A stretch of DNA of 63,344 nucleotides. Source: an uncultured Actinomycetes bacterium. Lineage in GTDB: Bacteria; Actinomycetota; Acidimicrobiia; Acidimicrobiales; Microtrichaceae. The stretch lies in contig CAINRS010000130.1 of NCBI GenBank assembly GCA_903852755.1, positions 1 to 63,344 of the forward strand. The letters are read 5' to 3'. Positions 53,861-61,731 of the stretch are shown in pieces. Under the pieces are notes generated by a model. It was not told where the DNA came from, did no database searches, and saw only the letters and a program-made list of their open reading frames with translations. Position 1 is the stretch's first letter; every line of letters starts with the position of its first letter. The translations under genes were made by a program, and so were the position numbers.

Positions 53861-54510
53861 CGGATCTCGAGCTCGCGGCGGTTGAGGATCCGGTAGTTCC
53901 GGTCCTCCTGTTCGATCCACCCGAGCTTGAGGAAGCTGGCGATCGCCTTGTTGACCCGCTCACGCGAGGCGCCGACCAGACCGGCGAGCTCCTCCTGGGT
54001 GATCGGGATCTCGAACTCCTCACGGTCGCCCGCCAGATCCAGGAGGTGCTTGGCCGTCCGGCCCGTGACGTCCAGGAAGAAGGCGTCGGCCAGTGCCTCG
54101 TCGGTCGAGCGGATCCGTTGGCTCAGCAGGCCGACCACCGACCACAACAGCTCGGGGCGGTCGTCCCACACGGCCCGGAGCGCCTCGTAGGGGATGCGGA
54201 TCGCCTGGGAGGACTCGAGCGCGCGGGCCTCGGCCGAGCGACCCAGCCCGTCGAAGAGCCCCATCTCCCCGAACAGGTCACCGCGTTCCATGAGGGCGAC
54301 CATCGACTCGCGTCCGTCGACGGACCGGTTCGAGATGGCGATCCGACCGTCGGTCACGACGTAGCAGGCGTCGGCCTCGGCGCCCTCGGTGAACAGCACG
54401 TCGCCCCGGACCAGGTCCATCAGGTCGGCGGCATCGGCGAGGCGACGGTGCTCGTCGTCACTGAAGCCGCCGAAGAGCTCGACGGTGCGGAGCAGGCTCA
54501 TGTCGGACAC
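53851..54510 (-). CDS. Crp/Fnr-family transcriptional regulator
   Basis: 219 aa. Cyclic-nucleotide-binding beta-roll (about 15-125: GDVLFTEGAEADACYVVTDG, GDLFGEMGLFDGLGRSAEARA) and C-terminal winged helix (about 150-219: ITQEELAGLVGASRERVNKA). The phosphate-binding cassette position (GEMGLF...RSAEA) is Crp-like, so cAMP or a similar ligand is possible. I start it at GTG 54510, seven bases from TACAGT; ATG 54501 is the alternative. It is divergent from ispD across 24 bases. Confidence 0.88.
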   Translation of the reverse strand: MSDMSLLRTVELFGGFSDDEHRRLADAADLMDLVRGDVLFTEGAEADACYVVTDGRIAISNRSVDGRESMVALMERGDLFGEMGLFDGLGRSAEARALESSQAIRIPYEALRAVWDDRPELLWSVVGLLSQRIRSTDEALADAFFLDVTGRTAKHLLDLAGDREEFEIPITQEELAGLVGASRERVNKAIASFLKLGWIEQEDRNYRILNRRELEIRST

Positions 54511-54517
54511 CGCGCAG

Positions 54518-54527
54518 ACTGTACCGT
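54518..54527. promoter_or_regulatory. shared divergent -10 core, crp-like / ispD
   Basis: ACTGTACCGT. Minus-strand TACAGT (54518-54523) lies 7 bases before the Crp-like GTG; plus-strand TACCGT (54522-54527) lies 7 bases before the ispD GTG at 54535. The two share the central TA, so polymerase cannot occupy both at once. Confidence 0.55.
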
Positions 54528-54534
54528 GCCGGTG

Positions 54535-55263
54535 GTGACGGGAATTCTCGCCCCCGAGGGCTCGGTCTGGTGCGTCGTCGTCGCAGCCGGCTCCGGTCGG
54601 CGATACGGCGGAGCCAAGCAGTTCGAGTCGGTCGGGGGCGTCCGGGTGCTCGATCGGAGCCTCGACGTGGCGCTCGATCGCTGCGACGGGGTGGTCCTCG
54701 TCGTGGCCGCCGACGCCGTCGAAGGCGAGCGACGGCTGGCTGCGGCCCGGCGGGCCGAGGGCGTCGCTGCCCCTGCGGCCGTGGTGGCCGGTGGGTCCAC
54801 ACGTTCGGAGTCGGTCCGACGGGGTCTGGACGAGGTCCCCGCGGATGCCGACGTGGTGGTGGTCCACGACGCCGCCCGACCGCTCGCCCCGGCGGAGTTG
54901 TTCGACCGTGTCGTGCGGGCGGTCCGGTCGGGTGCAGCGGGGGCGGTCCCCGTGGTGCCCGTCGTCGACACCATCAGGGACGTCGACGGTGGTGTCGTCG
55001 ATCGTGAACGGCTCCGGGCGGTGCAGACCCCCCAGGCGTTCGACGCGGCGGCTCTGCGGGCAGCGCACGCCGGAGTGTCGGAGGCGACCGACGACGCCGC
55101 CCTCGTGCAGGCGGCCGGAGGCACGCTGGCCATGGTCGAGGGAGCGGTCCGCAACATCAAGCTGACGACCCCGGAGGACCGGATCGTCATCGACGCCTTC
55201 CTCGCCGCCGGTGACGGCGGCTCGGAGTCGGCGCCCGACGCCCCGGGTGGGGGAGACTCGTGA
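54535..55263 (+). CDS. ispD: 2-C-methyl-D-erythritol 4-phosphate cytidylyltransferase
   Basis: 242-aa MEP-pathway enzyme. Nucleotide-binding motif VVAAGSGRRYGGAKQFESVG at about 17-36, VVVHDAARPLAP, and C-terminal VRNIKLTTPEDRIVI are diagnostic. Of two tandem GTGs I chose the second, 7 bases from the -10 box. In mycobacteria carD precedes ispD; here the preceding gene is the divergent Crp-like regulator. The stop overlaps the ispF start. Confidence 0.95.
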   Translation: MTGILAPEGSVWCVVVAAGSGRRYGGAKQFESVGGVRVLDRSLDVALDRCDGVVLVVAADAVEGERRLAAARRAEGVAAPAAVVAGGSTRSESVRRGLDEVPADADVVVVHDAARPLAPAELFDRVVRAVRSGAAGAVPVVPVVDTIRDVDGGVVDRERLRAVQTPQAFDAAALRAAHAGVSEATDDAALVQAAGGTLAMVEGAVRNIKLTTPEDRIVIDAFLAAGDGGSESAPDAPGGGDS

Positions 55264-55745
55264 CCGTGACCATGCGAGTCGGCAACGGGTTCGACATCCA
55301 CCGGTTCGGCGATGATCCCGACCGTCCGCTGGTCCTCGCCGGTGTCGTGGTTCCCGGAACCCCCGGCCTGCTCGGCCACTCCGACGCCGATGTCGTCGCC
55401 CACGCCGTGGCCGATGCGCTGCTCGGATCGGTTGGCCTGGGCGACATCGGGATGCTGTTCCCCGACACCGACGATCGGTGGCGGGGCGCCGACAGCATCG
55501 AGCTGCTCGCCGAGGTCGTTCGTCGACTCCGCGCCGACGGGTGGCGGGTGGTCAACGTGGACTGCTCGGTGATCGCCGAGCGTCCGGCGATCGCGCCGCA
55601 TCGTGAGCAGATGCGGGAGCGGCTCGCCGAGGTGGTCGAGGCTCCCGTGTCGGTCAAGGGTCGTCGGGCCGAGGGGATCGGTGGCCTCGGCCGGGCCGAG
55701 GGGATCGCGTGTCTGGCGAGCGTCCTGGTGGAGCGCGACCGGTGA
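55260..55745 (+). CDS. ispF: 2-C-methyl-D-erythritol 2,4-cyclodiphosphate synthase
   Basis: 161-aa trimeric zinc enzyme following IspD/IspE in isoprenoid synthesis. Zinc ligands in GFDIHRF and GHSDADVVAHAV; LGDIGMLFPDTD and the C-terminal GRAEGIACLA are standard. Starts by GTGA overlap with ispD; the ATG nine bases later is possible. Confidence 0.95.
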   Translation: MTVTMRVGNGFDIHRFGDDPDRPLVLAGVVVPGTPGLLGHSDADVVAHAVADALLGSVGLGDIGMLFPDTDDRWRGADSIELLAEVVRRLRADGWRVVNVDCSVIAERPAIAPHREQMRERLAEVVEAPVSVKGRRAEGIGGLGRAEGIACLASVLVERDR

Positions 55746-56809
55746 GTCGTCGTGCCGGGGGCAGCGGCCGAGGTGGCCGATCCGGTGGCGGATCCGGTGG
55801 CGGATCCGGTGGTCGTCCGCCGGGTGGCCGCGGTGCGCCGGGCCGGGGTGGCGGGCGCGGTGGCGCCGGTGGCTCCTCCGGTCGGGGCGGTGCCCGGAGT
55901 GCCGGTGGTCGGAGCGGCGGCACCCGCGGGGGTGCACCCGGGTCCCGCAGCGGCGGCACCCGCGGGGGTGCGCCCGGGTCCCGCAGCGGCGGTGGCAGGC
56001 CGGACCGGGCGACCGGACCCAGGCCGACCGGTCGCACGACTCCACCCAAGGAGCGCGGCGTCGGCGGCACGCAGGTCGAGGGTCGTCAGGCGGTCCGGGA
56101 GCTGCTGCTCGCCGGCCGTCGGACGGTCTACGAGCTGCTGGTCGCCGGTGACGTCGAGGAGGGGAGCACGCTCGAGGACATCGTCGAGCTGGCGGACGAA
56201 CTCCGTGTCCCGGTGACCTCGGTGTCGGCCGGTCGGCTCGAGTCGGTGGCCCGCACCGAGGCACCGCAGGGCGTCGTGGCGCGTGCGGCGGAGCTGCCCG
56301 ACGTCGAGCTCGCCGACCTGGTGCGGACGACGGGTCGGGGCGGCCCGGCCGGACCGCCGTTCCTGTTGGCGGTGGACGGGGTGACCGACCCGGGCAACCT
56401 GGGGGCGCTCCTGCGGATCGCCGAGTGTGCCGGTGTCACGGGCGTCGTCCTGCCCCGGCACCGGACGGTCCACGTCACCCCGACCGTGACGAAGGCCGCC
56501 GCCGGGGCGGTCGAGTACCTGTCCTTCGCCCTCCCGGCCGGACTGCCACGAGCGGTCAGCGACCTGCGCGAGCTCGGTGTCTGGGTGGTCGGCCTCGATG
56601 CGGATGGCCCGACGCCCGTCCACGACCTCGCGGTGGCGGACCAGCCGGTCTGCCTGGTGGTCGGGGCCGAGGGCCCCGGACTCTCCAGGCTGGTGCGGGA
56701 ACGGTGCGACGTCGTGGCGTCGATCCCACTCCACGGACGGCTGGCCTCGCTCAACGTGGCGAGCGCCGGCGCGATCGCGTGCTACGAGGTCGCCCGACGC
56801 CGGGCGTGA
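55742..56809 (+). CDS. rlmB: 23S rRNA 2'-O-methyltransferase RlmB-like (SpoU family) with long Gly/Arg/Ser N-terminus
   Basis: 355 aa. The first about 100 residues are Gly/Ser/Arg-rich and repetitive, probably disordered and RNA-binding. GVGGTQVEGRQAVRELLLAG starts the substrate-binding domain (about 100-185). The SPOUT knot domain has VDGVTDPGNLGALLR, VVGAEGPGLSRLVRERCD and SIPLHGRLASLNVASAGAI. The GTG start overlaps ispF; a start just before the folded domain cannot be excluded. cysS, which lies between ispF and rlmB in mycobacteria, is missing. Confidence 0.85.
   Translation: MSRRAGGSGRGGRSGGGSGGGSGGRPPGGRGAPGRGGGRGGAGGSSGRGGARSAGGRSGGTRGGAPGSRSGGTRGGAPGSRSGGGRPDRATGPRPTGRTTPPKERGVGGTQVEGRQAVRELLLAGRRTVYELLVAGDVEEGSTLEDIVELADELRVPVTSVSAGRLESVARTEAPQGVVARAAELPDVELADLVRTTGRGGPAGPPFLLAVDGVTDPGNLGALLRIAECAGVTGVVLPRHRTVHVTPTVTKAAAGAVEYLSFALPAGLPRAVSDLRELGVWVVGLDADGPTPVHDLAVADQPVCLVVGAEGPGLSRLVRERCDVVASIPLHGRLASLNVASAGAIACYEVARRRA
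55772..55807 (+). repeat. 12-bp tandem repeat, three copies
   Basis: GGTGGCGGATCC-type units at 55772, 55784 and 55796 encoding GSGG repeats in the rlmB N-terminus; the first unit has one mismatch. Confidence 0.65.
55916..55987 (+). repeat. 36-bp tandem duplication in the rlmB N-terminus
   Basis: Two adjacent 36-base units (55916-55951, 55952-55987) that differ at a single base, encoding GGTRGGAPGSRS twice. The near identity points to a recent in-frame duplication. Confidence 0.75.
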
Positions 56810-56826
56810 CGTGGCAGAGTGACCGG

Positions 56827-57564
56827 GTGTCCGACGCCGCACTCCGAGTCGCCGGTTCGACCGTCCCCGCCGTGGTCGGCGTGCCGTCGAAGTTCATGCT
56901 CGATCCCGCCACCTACGCCGCGGGTGCCGCCGCCGGTCACGACGGGATGAACTTCTACGTCGCAGGCCGTGGTGGCGCCCTCGGTGACGTCGACGCCGCC
57001 GTCGTGTCGCATGAGTTCGGCGTCTTCGAACCGGAGATGGTCGCTGCGGCCTGGGGCGCGTCCGCCGGTGTCGAGTCCCGATCGGCGGCGGCCCAGCGCT
57101 TCGCCGACGCCGCGGCGGCGTGGGCGGGCGAGCACCTCGATCCCGATGCCCTCGACTACGACCGGTTGGCGGAGCTCGCCGGTGCCGTGCTCGATCGGGC
57201 CGACCTCACCGGGAGCGGTCTGGCGAGCGGGTGGGTCACGCTCAGTGAACCGGACGCTGCGCCGGCGTTGGCGCTCCACCGGCTCAACGGCCTCCGTGAG
57301 CTGCGCTTCGCCCGTCACCGCGAGGCGCTCGCTGCCCGAGGGGTCGGACCGCTCGACGCCGTCCTGGTGTCCTCACCGTTCATGGCCGGCATCTTCGGCT
57401 GGCCGGAGCCGCACCCCGAGCCGGACGAAGCGGTCCGGGAGCAGTGGGCCGCGGCCGAGGCCGAGACCCAGGAGCGGTTCGCTGCGGACCTCGCCACGCT
57501 GTCCGGGGACGAACTCGGCGAGTTCGAGTCGCTGTGCGCAGCACTGGTGCAGGCGGCCGGGTGA
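56827..57564 (+). CDS. SCO6745-like conserved protein
   Basis: 245-aa protein of unknown function, resembling the actinobacterial SCO6745 family: DGMNFYVAGRGGALGDVDAA (about 41-60), FGVFEPEMVAAAWG and LRFARHREALAARGV. It is mostly helical, without cysteines, signal or membrane segments. It starts 17 bases after rlmB with GTG; GACCGG is a poor ribosome-binding site. It converges with the DUF1501 gene, with 9 bases between stops. Confidence 0.6.
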   Translation: MSDAALRVAGSTVPAVVGVPSKFMLDPATYAAGAAAGHDGMNFYVAGRGGALGDVDAAVVSHEFGVFEPEMVAAAWGASAGVESRSAAAQRFADAAAAWAGEHLDPDALDYDRLAELAGAVLDRADLTGSGLASGWVTLSEPDAAPALALHRLNGLRELRFARHREALAARGVGPLDAVLVSSPFMAGIFGWPEPHPEPDEAVREQWAAAEAETQERFAADLATLSGDELGEFESLCAALVQAAG

Positions 57565-57573
57565 CCGGCTGCG

Positions 57574-58860
57574 TCACTGGCAGACGTTGACCCAGGTCGC
57601 CGGTGACGTGGAGAACCCGGGGAACACCGACGACAGGTGGCTGCTCGTCGCCCCGAGCCGCCGTGAGAGCACCTCGCTGAGCACGGTCCGGTAGTCGACC
57701 ATCAGCCGGAGGTCGCCGTCGACGAGCTGGTTGTCGGCGAGACCCGGCCAGGGTCCCACAACTCCCGGTCGTACCCCACCGCCGATCACCATCATGGGGA
57801 AGGCGGTGCCGTGGTCGGTCCCCCCGGAGGAGTTGACCTCGGCCCGCCTGCCGAACTCGCTCATCACCACGACGGTGGTGTCGGCGATCCGGGAGCCGAT
57901 CCGGTCGACGAAGGCGCCGATGGCACCGTCGAGCTGCGCGACCAGGCTCGCCATGTTCCCGGAGGCCTCGTCCGGGGTGCCCTGGGCGCTGTGGGTGTCC
58001 CAGCCGTCGAGTTCGGCGTGGGAGAACTCGACGGGGAAGCCCGCCTCGATCAGGCGGGCGACCGGCCACAGTCGCTTCCCGAGTTGGGTGTTCGGCCAGC
58101 CGGTCGGGAGGCTGGTGTCGCCCAGGGTGGCGAGTGAGTCGATGGTGTCGAGCGTGGGTTCGCTCCAGGTTGAGAACAATGGGTGGGTCCCGCCTGCGGC
58201 GAGTCGTTCCGTCTGGTTGGTGCGGACCTGGGTCCGGTTCGGTCCCCAGCTGAGCAGCGACAGGTCGGCGAGGGAGTAGGCGACCATCGACGGGTAGCCG
58301 CGCAGCGACGCCGGGGTCGTCCCGCCGAAGCCGATGGAGCGGAGCACGTGGTCGTCGGTCGCCCCGGTCGCAGCCAGCCAACGCCCGGCCCAGCCGCTGC
58401 CGTGGGCGAGTCCGAACGAACCGGCCTCCATCATCAGCTGCGCGTCGAAGTGGCTGCGGTTGATCACGGGCAGGCCGGCAGCGGGCACGACCGCCACCCG
58501 ACCTGCGGCGTACAGCTCGGCGAGCCGCTGGGCGCGGGGGTGCAGTGCGAAGTACGAGTTGGCGGCGGGTCCGGTGAGGGCTCTCGCCGTGCTCGACTGC
58601 ACCCGCAGCGGCCCACGGCGCGTGGCGTATGCGGGGTCACCGAGCGGCGCGAGCAGCGTGAGTCCGTCCGCGCCGCCCCGCAGGAAGATCACGATGAGCG
58701 AGCGGCCCGTGGCGGGCGCAGCTGCCCCGACCAGCCCCGACTGAGAGAGCACGACCGTGGTCCCGGCGGCAGCGGCGGCGCCCACCAGGAAGTGTCGACG
58801 GGACGGCCCGGTGGACCCCTCGTGCTGGTCGGTGGGTTGGGTGGTTCGTGTCGTGCGCAC
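57574..58860 (-). CDS. DUF1501 Tat-exported protein
   Basis: 428 aa. Tat signal PSRRHFLVGAAAAAGTTVVL at about 19-38. The mature region belongs to the DUF1501 (alkaline-phosphatase-superfamily-like) proteins: IVIFLRGGADGLTLLAPLGD, WDTHSAQGT, VVMSEFGRR and the closing GGTDHGTAFPMMVIG. It lies 45 bases downstream of a DUF1800 gene; the two families are very commonly paired, which supports co-export or a complex, of unknown function. The GTG start is tentative. Confidence 0.8.
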   Translation of the reverse strand: MRTTRTTQPTDQHEGSTGPSRRHFLVGAAAAAGTTVVLSQSGLVGAAAPATGRSLIVIFLRGGADGLTLLAPLGDPAYATRRGPLRVQSSTARALTGPAANSYFALHPRAQRLAELYAAGRVAVVPAAGLPVINRSHFDAQLMMEAGSFGLAHGSGWAGRWLAATGATDDHVLRSIGFGGTTPASLRGYPSMVAYSLADLSLLSWGPNRTQVRTNQTERLAAGGTHPLFSTWSEPTLDTIDSLATLGDTSLPTGWPNTQLGKRLWPVARLIEAGFPVEFSHAELDGWDTHSAQGTPDEASGNMASLVAQLDGAIGAFVDRIGSRIADTTVVVMSEFGRRAEVNSSGGTDHGTAFPMMVIGGGVRPGVVGPWPGLADNQLVDGDLRLMVDYRTVLSEVLSRRLGATSSHLSSVFPGFSTSPATWVNVCQ

Positions 58861-58905
58861 GTGCGTGTCCTGTCCGTTCGTGGAGTCGGTGCTGCGGGCA
58901 GGCCC

Positions 58906-60684
58906 TCAGCGGGTCTGGTAATCGGGCGCCTGCAGCAGCTGGATGAGCAGGTTCTCCATGGTCCACTGGGTGCCGGTCGCCGAGAGCGGGGTTGTCGCAG
59001 TCCGGTACAGCTCGCCGAGCATCCGGTCCCGTGCGGTGTTCGCAACCGTGACGCCGAGCCGACCGCACGCTGCTGCGAACCACTCGCCGATCGTCGTGCC
59101 GGTCGTCCAGTTCCTGATCGCCGTCCAGTCGACGGTGACCACCGCCGAAGGGCTCCGGACCACCCAGGTCGCCATGTTCCAGCGGCTGATCATCGAGCCG
59201 ACGCTCACCCAGTTGGCGTCACGGTCGGGGTAGCCGTCCGGGTCCGGCCACCAGTGGGGCACCTGGTTCAGGCTGTCGGTCGCACCGACCAGACCCCACC
59301 GGGCGTCTCGCAGGGCACCCGGGTTCCACGTGGGTCGGGCGAGGGCTCTGACCATCGAGGCGTACAACTCGAGTGGTCGTCGGATCCGTCGGTTCGCCGA
59401 TGCGGCGAACTCGTTGGAGGTCAGCAGTGACCGCAGGGTCGCCCGGATCGACGTGTCGTTCGTCAGGTAGACCCCGGCCGCTGCGGTGACGACGGCGTCG
59501 TCACGCTGGACGTGGTCGCCGATGAAACGGATCGCGAGTTCGTGCGCCAGCCGCTGCGCCGTCGTCGGGTGTCGGGCGAGGTGGTCGATGAAGCCCACCC
59601 CGGCGGCCTCACCCGTCAGCGCACCCCGGGACCAGCCGAGCACGGTGTGGGTCGGGTCCTGAAAGGGCCCGAGGTTGTGCGCAGCGGCGTCGAAGCGGAA
59701 CGGCCCGATCGGCATCCAGTCCACGAGCTGCCGGGTCCACCCGCTCAGCAGATGGGCGACCGCCTTGACGTCGTCCTCGTCGTAGCCGCCGTCGACGCCG
59801 ACGGTGTGCAGCTCCATGAGCTCACGGGCGAAGTTCTCGACGGGGACGTTGGTGCCGTCGGCCCGGCTGGTCGCCTGGTTGAGGTAGTTCATCATCGCCG
59901 CCGAGCGGGCGACGGCGAGCAGCAGGTCCGAGAATCTTCCGAACGCACCGGCCCGGATCAGTTGGTCGTAGGCGCCGCAGCTCGCCTGGGCCCGGTCGTT
60001 GCGCAGATCCACGTTGAAGTGGTCCCAGAAGAAGCCCACGGTCTGCTCGAACAGCTGCCGCTGGGCGAAGATCGCCCGCACGGTGGTGGCGGCGGGGAGC
60101 TCGGAGATGATCTCCCACGCCTCACCGAGCGCGAAGTTGCCGATTGCATCGTTGAAGGTGCGCGGGTAGGAGCTGCGGATCTGGTCGTCGAGCGCAGCGT
60201 CGACCGAGGCCGGCATCTCGAGCTGGGCATCGATCCACTGCGCAGGACCTCCCGCAGCGGCGATCGCGGACATCACGGCGGGTGTCGGCCCGAATGTCAG
60301 CCGTCGGGCGACGTGTTCGGCACGCAGCGCCGTCGGTGGCGTCGGTGGGTTGGTTGTGGGCGGGGGCGTGGTCGGCGGCACCGTGCTCGTGGTGGTCGTG
60401 CTGGTCGTGCGCGGGAGCGTGGTGGTGGTTCGGGGGAGGGTCGTCGTGGTCCTCGGGGGCAGCGTCGTGGTCGGCCGTGGCCGGGGAGGTGCCGGCGGAT
60501 TGATGGTGCGGGGTGGGTCCGGACGGACGTTGCAGGCCGTGGCTGCGACGGCGAGGCCTCCCAGGATCAGTCCCCGACGCGCTGCCCGCCGTGCTGCGAC
60601 CGGGTCGAAGTCGCCACCGGACGGTGCTCCGGAGTCGCTGGTGTCGGACTCGGTTTCCTGGTCGGTGGTGCTCGTCGTCGACAC
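58906..60684 (-). CDS. DUF1800 exported lipoprotein with Thr-rich linker
   Basis: 592 aa. A twin-arginine-like ARRGLILGGLAVAATAC (about 34-50) ends in a lipobox cysteine. A Thr/Pro-rich linker (about 62-115) leads to a DUF1800 domain: HVARRLTFGPTPAVMSAI, FFWDHFNVDL, FARELMELHTVGVDGGY and VLGWSRGAL. GTG with GAGGGG seven bases upstream is preferred over an ATG 66 bases earlier. It forms a two-gene unit with DUF1501. Confidence 0.8.
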   Translation of the reverse strand: MSTTSTTDQETESDTSDSGAPSGGDFDPVAARRAARRGLILGGLAVAATACNVRPDPPRTINPPAPPRPRPTTTLPPRTTTTLPRTTTTLPRTTSTTTTSTVPPTTPPPTTNPPTPPTALRAEHVARRLTFGPTPAVMSAIAAAGGPAQWIDAQLEMPASVDAALDDQIRSSYPRTFNDAIGNFALGEAWEIISELPAATTVRAIFAQRQLFEQTVGFFWDHFNVDLRNDRAQASCGAYDQLIRAGAFGRFSDLLLAVARSAAMMNYLNQATSRADGTNVPVENFARELMELHTVGVDGGYDEDDVKAVAHLLSGWTRQLVDWMPIGPFRFDAAAHNLGPFQDPTHTVLGWSRGALTGEAAGVGFIDHLARHPTTAQRLAHELAIRFIGDHVQRDDAVVTAAAGVYLTNDTSIRATLRSLLTSNEFAASANRRIRRPLELYASMVRALARPTWNPGALRDARWGLVGATDSLNQVPHWWPDPDGYPDRDANWVSVGSMISRWNMATWVVRSPSAVVTVDWTAIRNWTTGTTIGEWFAAACGRLGVTVANTARDRMLGELYRTATTPLSATGTQWTMENLLIQLLQAPDYQTR

Positions 60685-60801
60685 GATCCGTCCCCTCGTC
60701 GTGGTGCGGTCCCACCAGCGTCGGGGGGAGCGTGGCGAGAGGATCGGCAATCGGGGGGGACGAACTTGAGTGACGCCCGCGGACCGAACCGGAGCGGACG
60801 G

Positions 60802-61731
60802 TCAGATCCCGAGCTGGTGCGCCGGCGGGAGTTCGCCCCGCCCGATCGCGTCGGCCCGGCGATGCAGGAGCTCGGCGCTCTGGTCCAGCTCGGTGCCGAT
60901 CACGAAGCGCCGCTCACTGGCTCCGTCGACGGCCGTCCGGGCCAGTTGCCCCAGGTCGGCGATCGGCGGAGGCGTTCCCCGGGCCCGCGTCACCTGCTCG
61001 ACGAGCTGGTCGAAGGTCCAACCGGAGCGCCCGGTGCCCGCTCCCCGACGCTGCAGGTGATCCGGCCGGTTCCGGGCGGCGGTGTAGAGCCCCGAGTCGA
61101 TCAGCCCGCCCGACGGGTAGAACACCGATGCGCCGACGTCACCGTCGGCGGTGCGCAGGTTGAGTTGCAGCGCCTCGGTGAAGCACGTGATCGCTGCCTT
61201 GGATGCGGCGTAGACGGATGCTGTCGCCACGGGCGCGATGCCCCCGTCCTTCGACGAGGTCACGACCACCTGGGCGGGTGTGCCCGCAGCGAGCATGCGG
61301 GGCACGAACTCGCTGACGCCGATGGCGACACCGAAGACGTTCACCCCGAAGCACCAGCGCCAGTCGTTGGGCTCCTGCTGCCACGGCAGCCCACCTCCGC
61401 CGGAGGTGACTCCGGCGTTGAGGAACAGGAGGTCACACGAGCCGAACCCGGTGTAGGTGCGCTCGGCGAGGTCGTGGACCGAGGTCTCGTCGGTCACGTC
61501 GGTGCGGACACCGAGCACGTGGTCGGCGCCGTGGTCCGCAGCCAGTTCGCCGACCGTGCGCTCGAGCGCGTCCGACTCGACGTCGGCGAGCACCACTGTC
61601 GCGCCACGTGCGAGCAGGTCGCCGGAGATCGCCCGACCGATGCCGCTCGCGGCACCGGTGACGACGGCGGTGCTCCCGTCCACCTCGATCCGTTCGGCGC
61701 GCTCCTCGGCGACGGGCCCGGGTCCGGTCAC
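60802..61731 (-). CDS. short-chain dehydrogenase/reductase
   Basis: 309-aa classical SDR. TGAASGIG cofactor loop (about 26-33), NAG motif LFLNAGVTS, and catalytic S..YxxxK as SVYAASK (about 170). The C-terminal 80 residues beyond the core are specific to this subgroup. The GTG start overlaps the amidohydrolase stop by four bases (GTGA), so the two form an operon, likely for breakdown of a cyclic compound (inference). Confidence 0.85.
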   Translation of the reverse strand: MTGPGPVAEERAERIEVDGSTAVVTGAASGIGRAISGDLLARGATVVLADVESDALERTVGELAADHGADHVLGVRTDVTDETSVHDLAERTYTGFGSCDLLFLNAGVTSGGGGLPWQQEPNDWRWCFGVNVFGVAIGVSEFVPRMLAAGTPAQVVVTSSKDGGIAPVATASVYAASKAAITCFTEALQLNLRTADGDVGASVFYPSGGLIDSGLYTAARNRPDHLQRRGAGTGRSGWTFDQLVEQVTRARGTPPPIADLGQLARTAVDGASERRFVIGTELDQSAELLHRRADAIGRGELPPAHQLGI

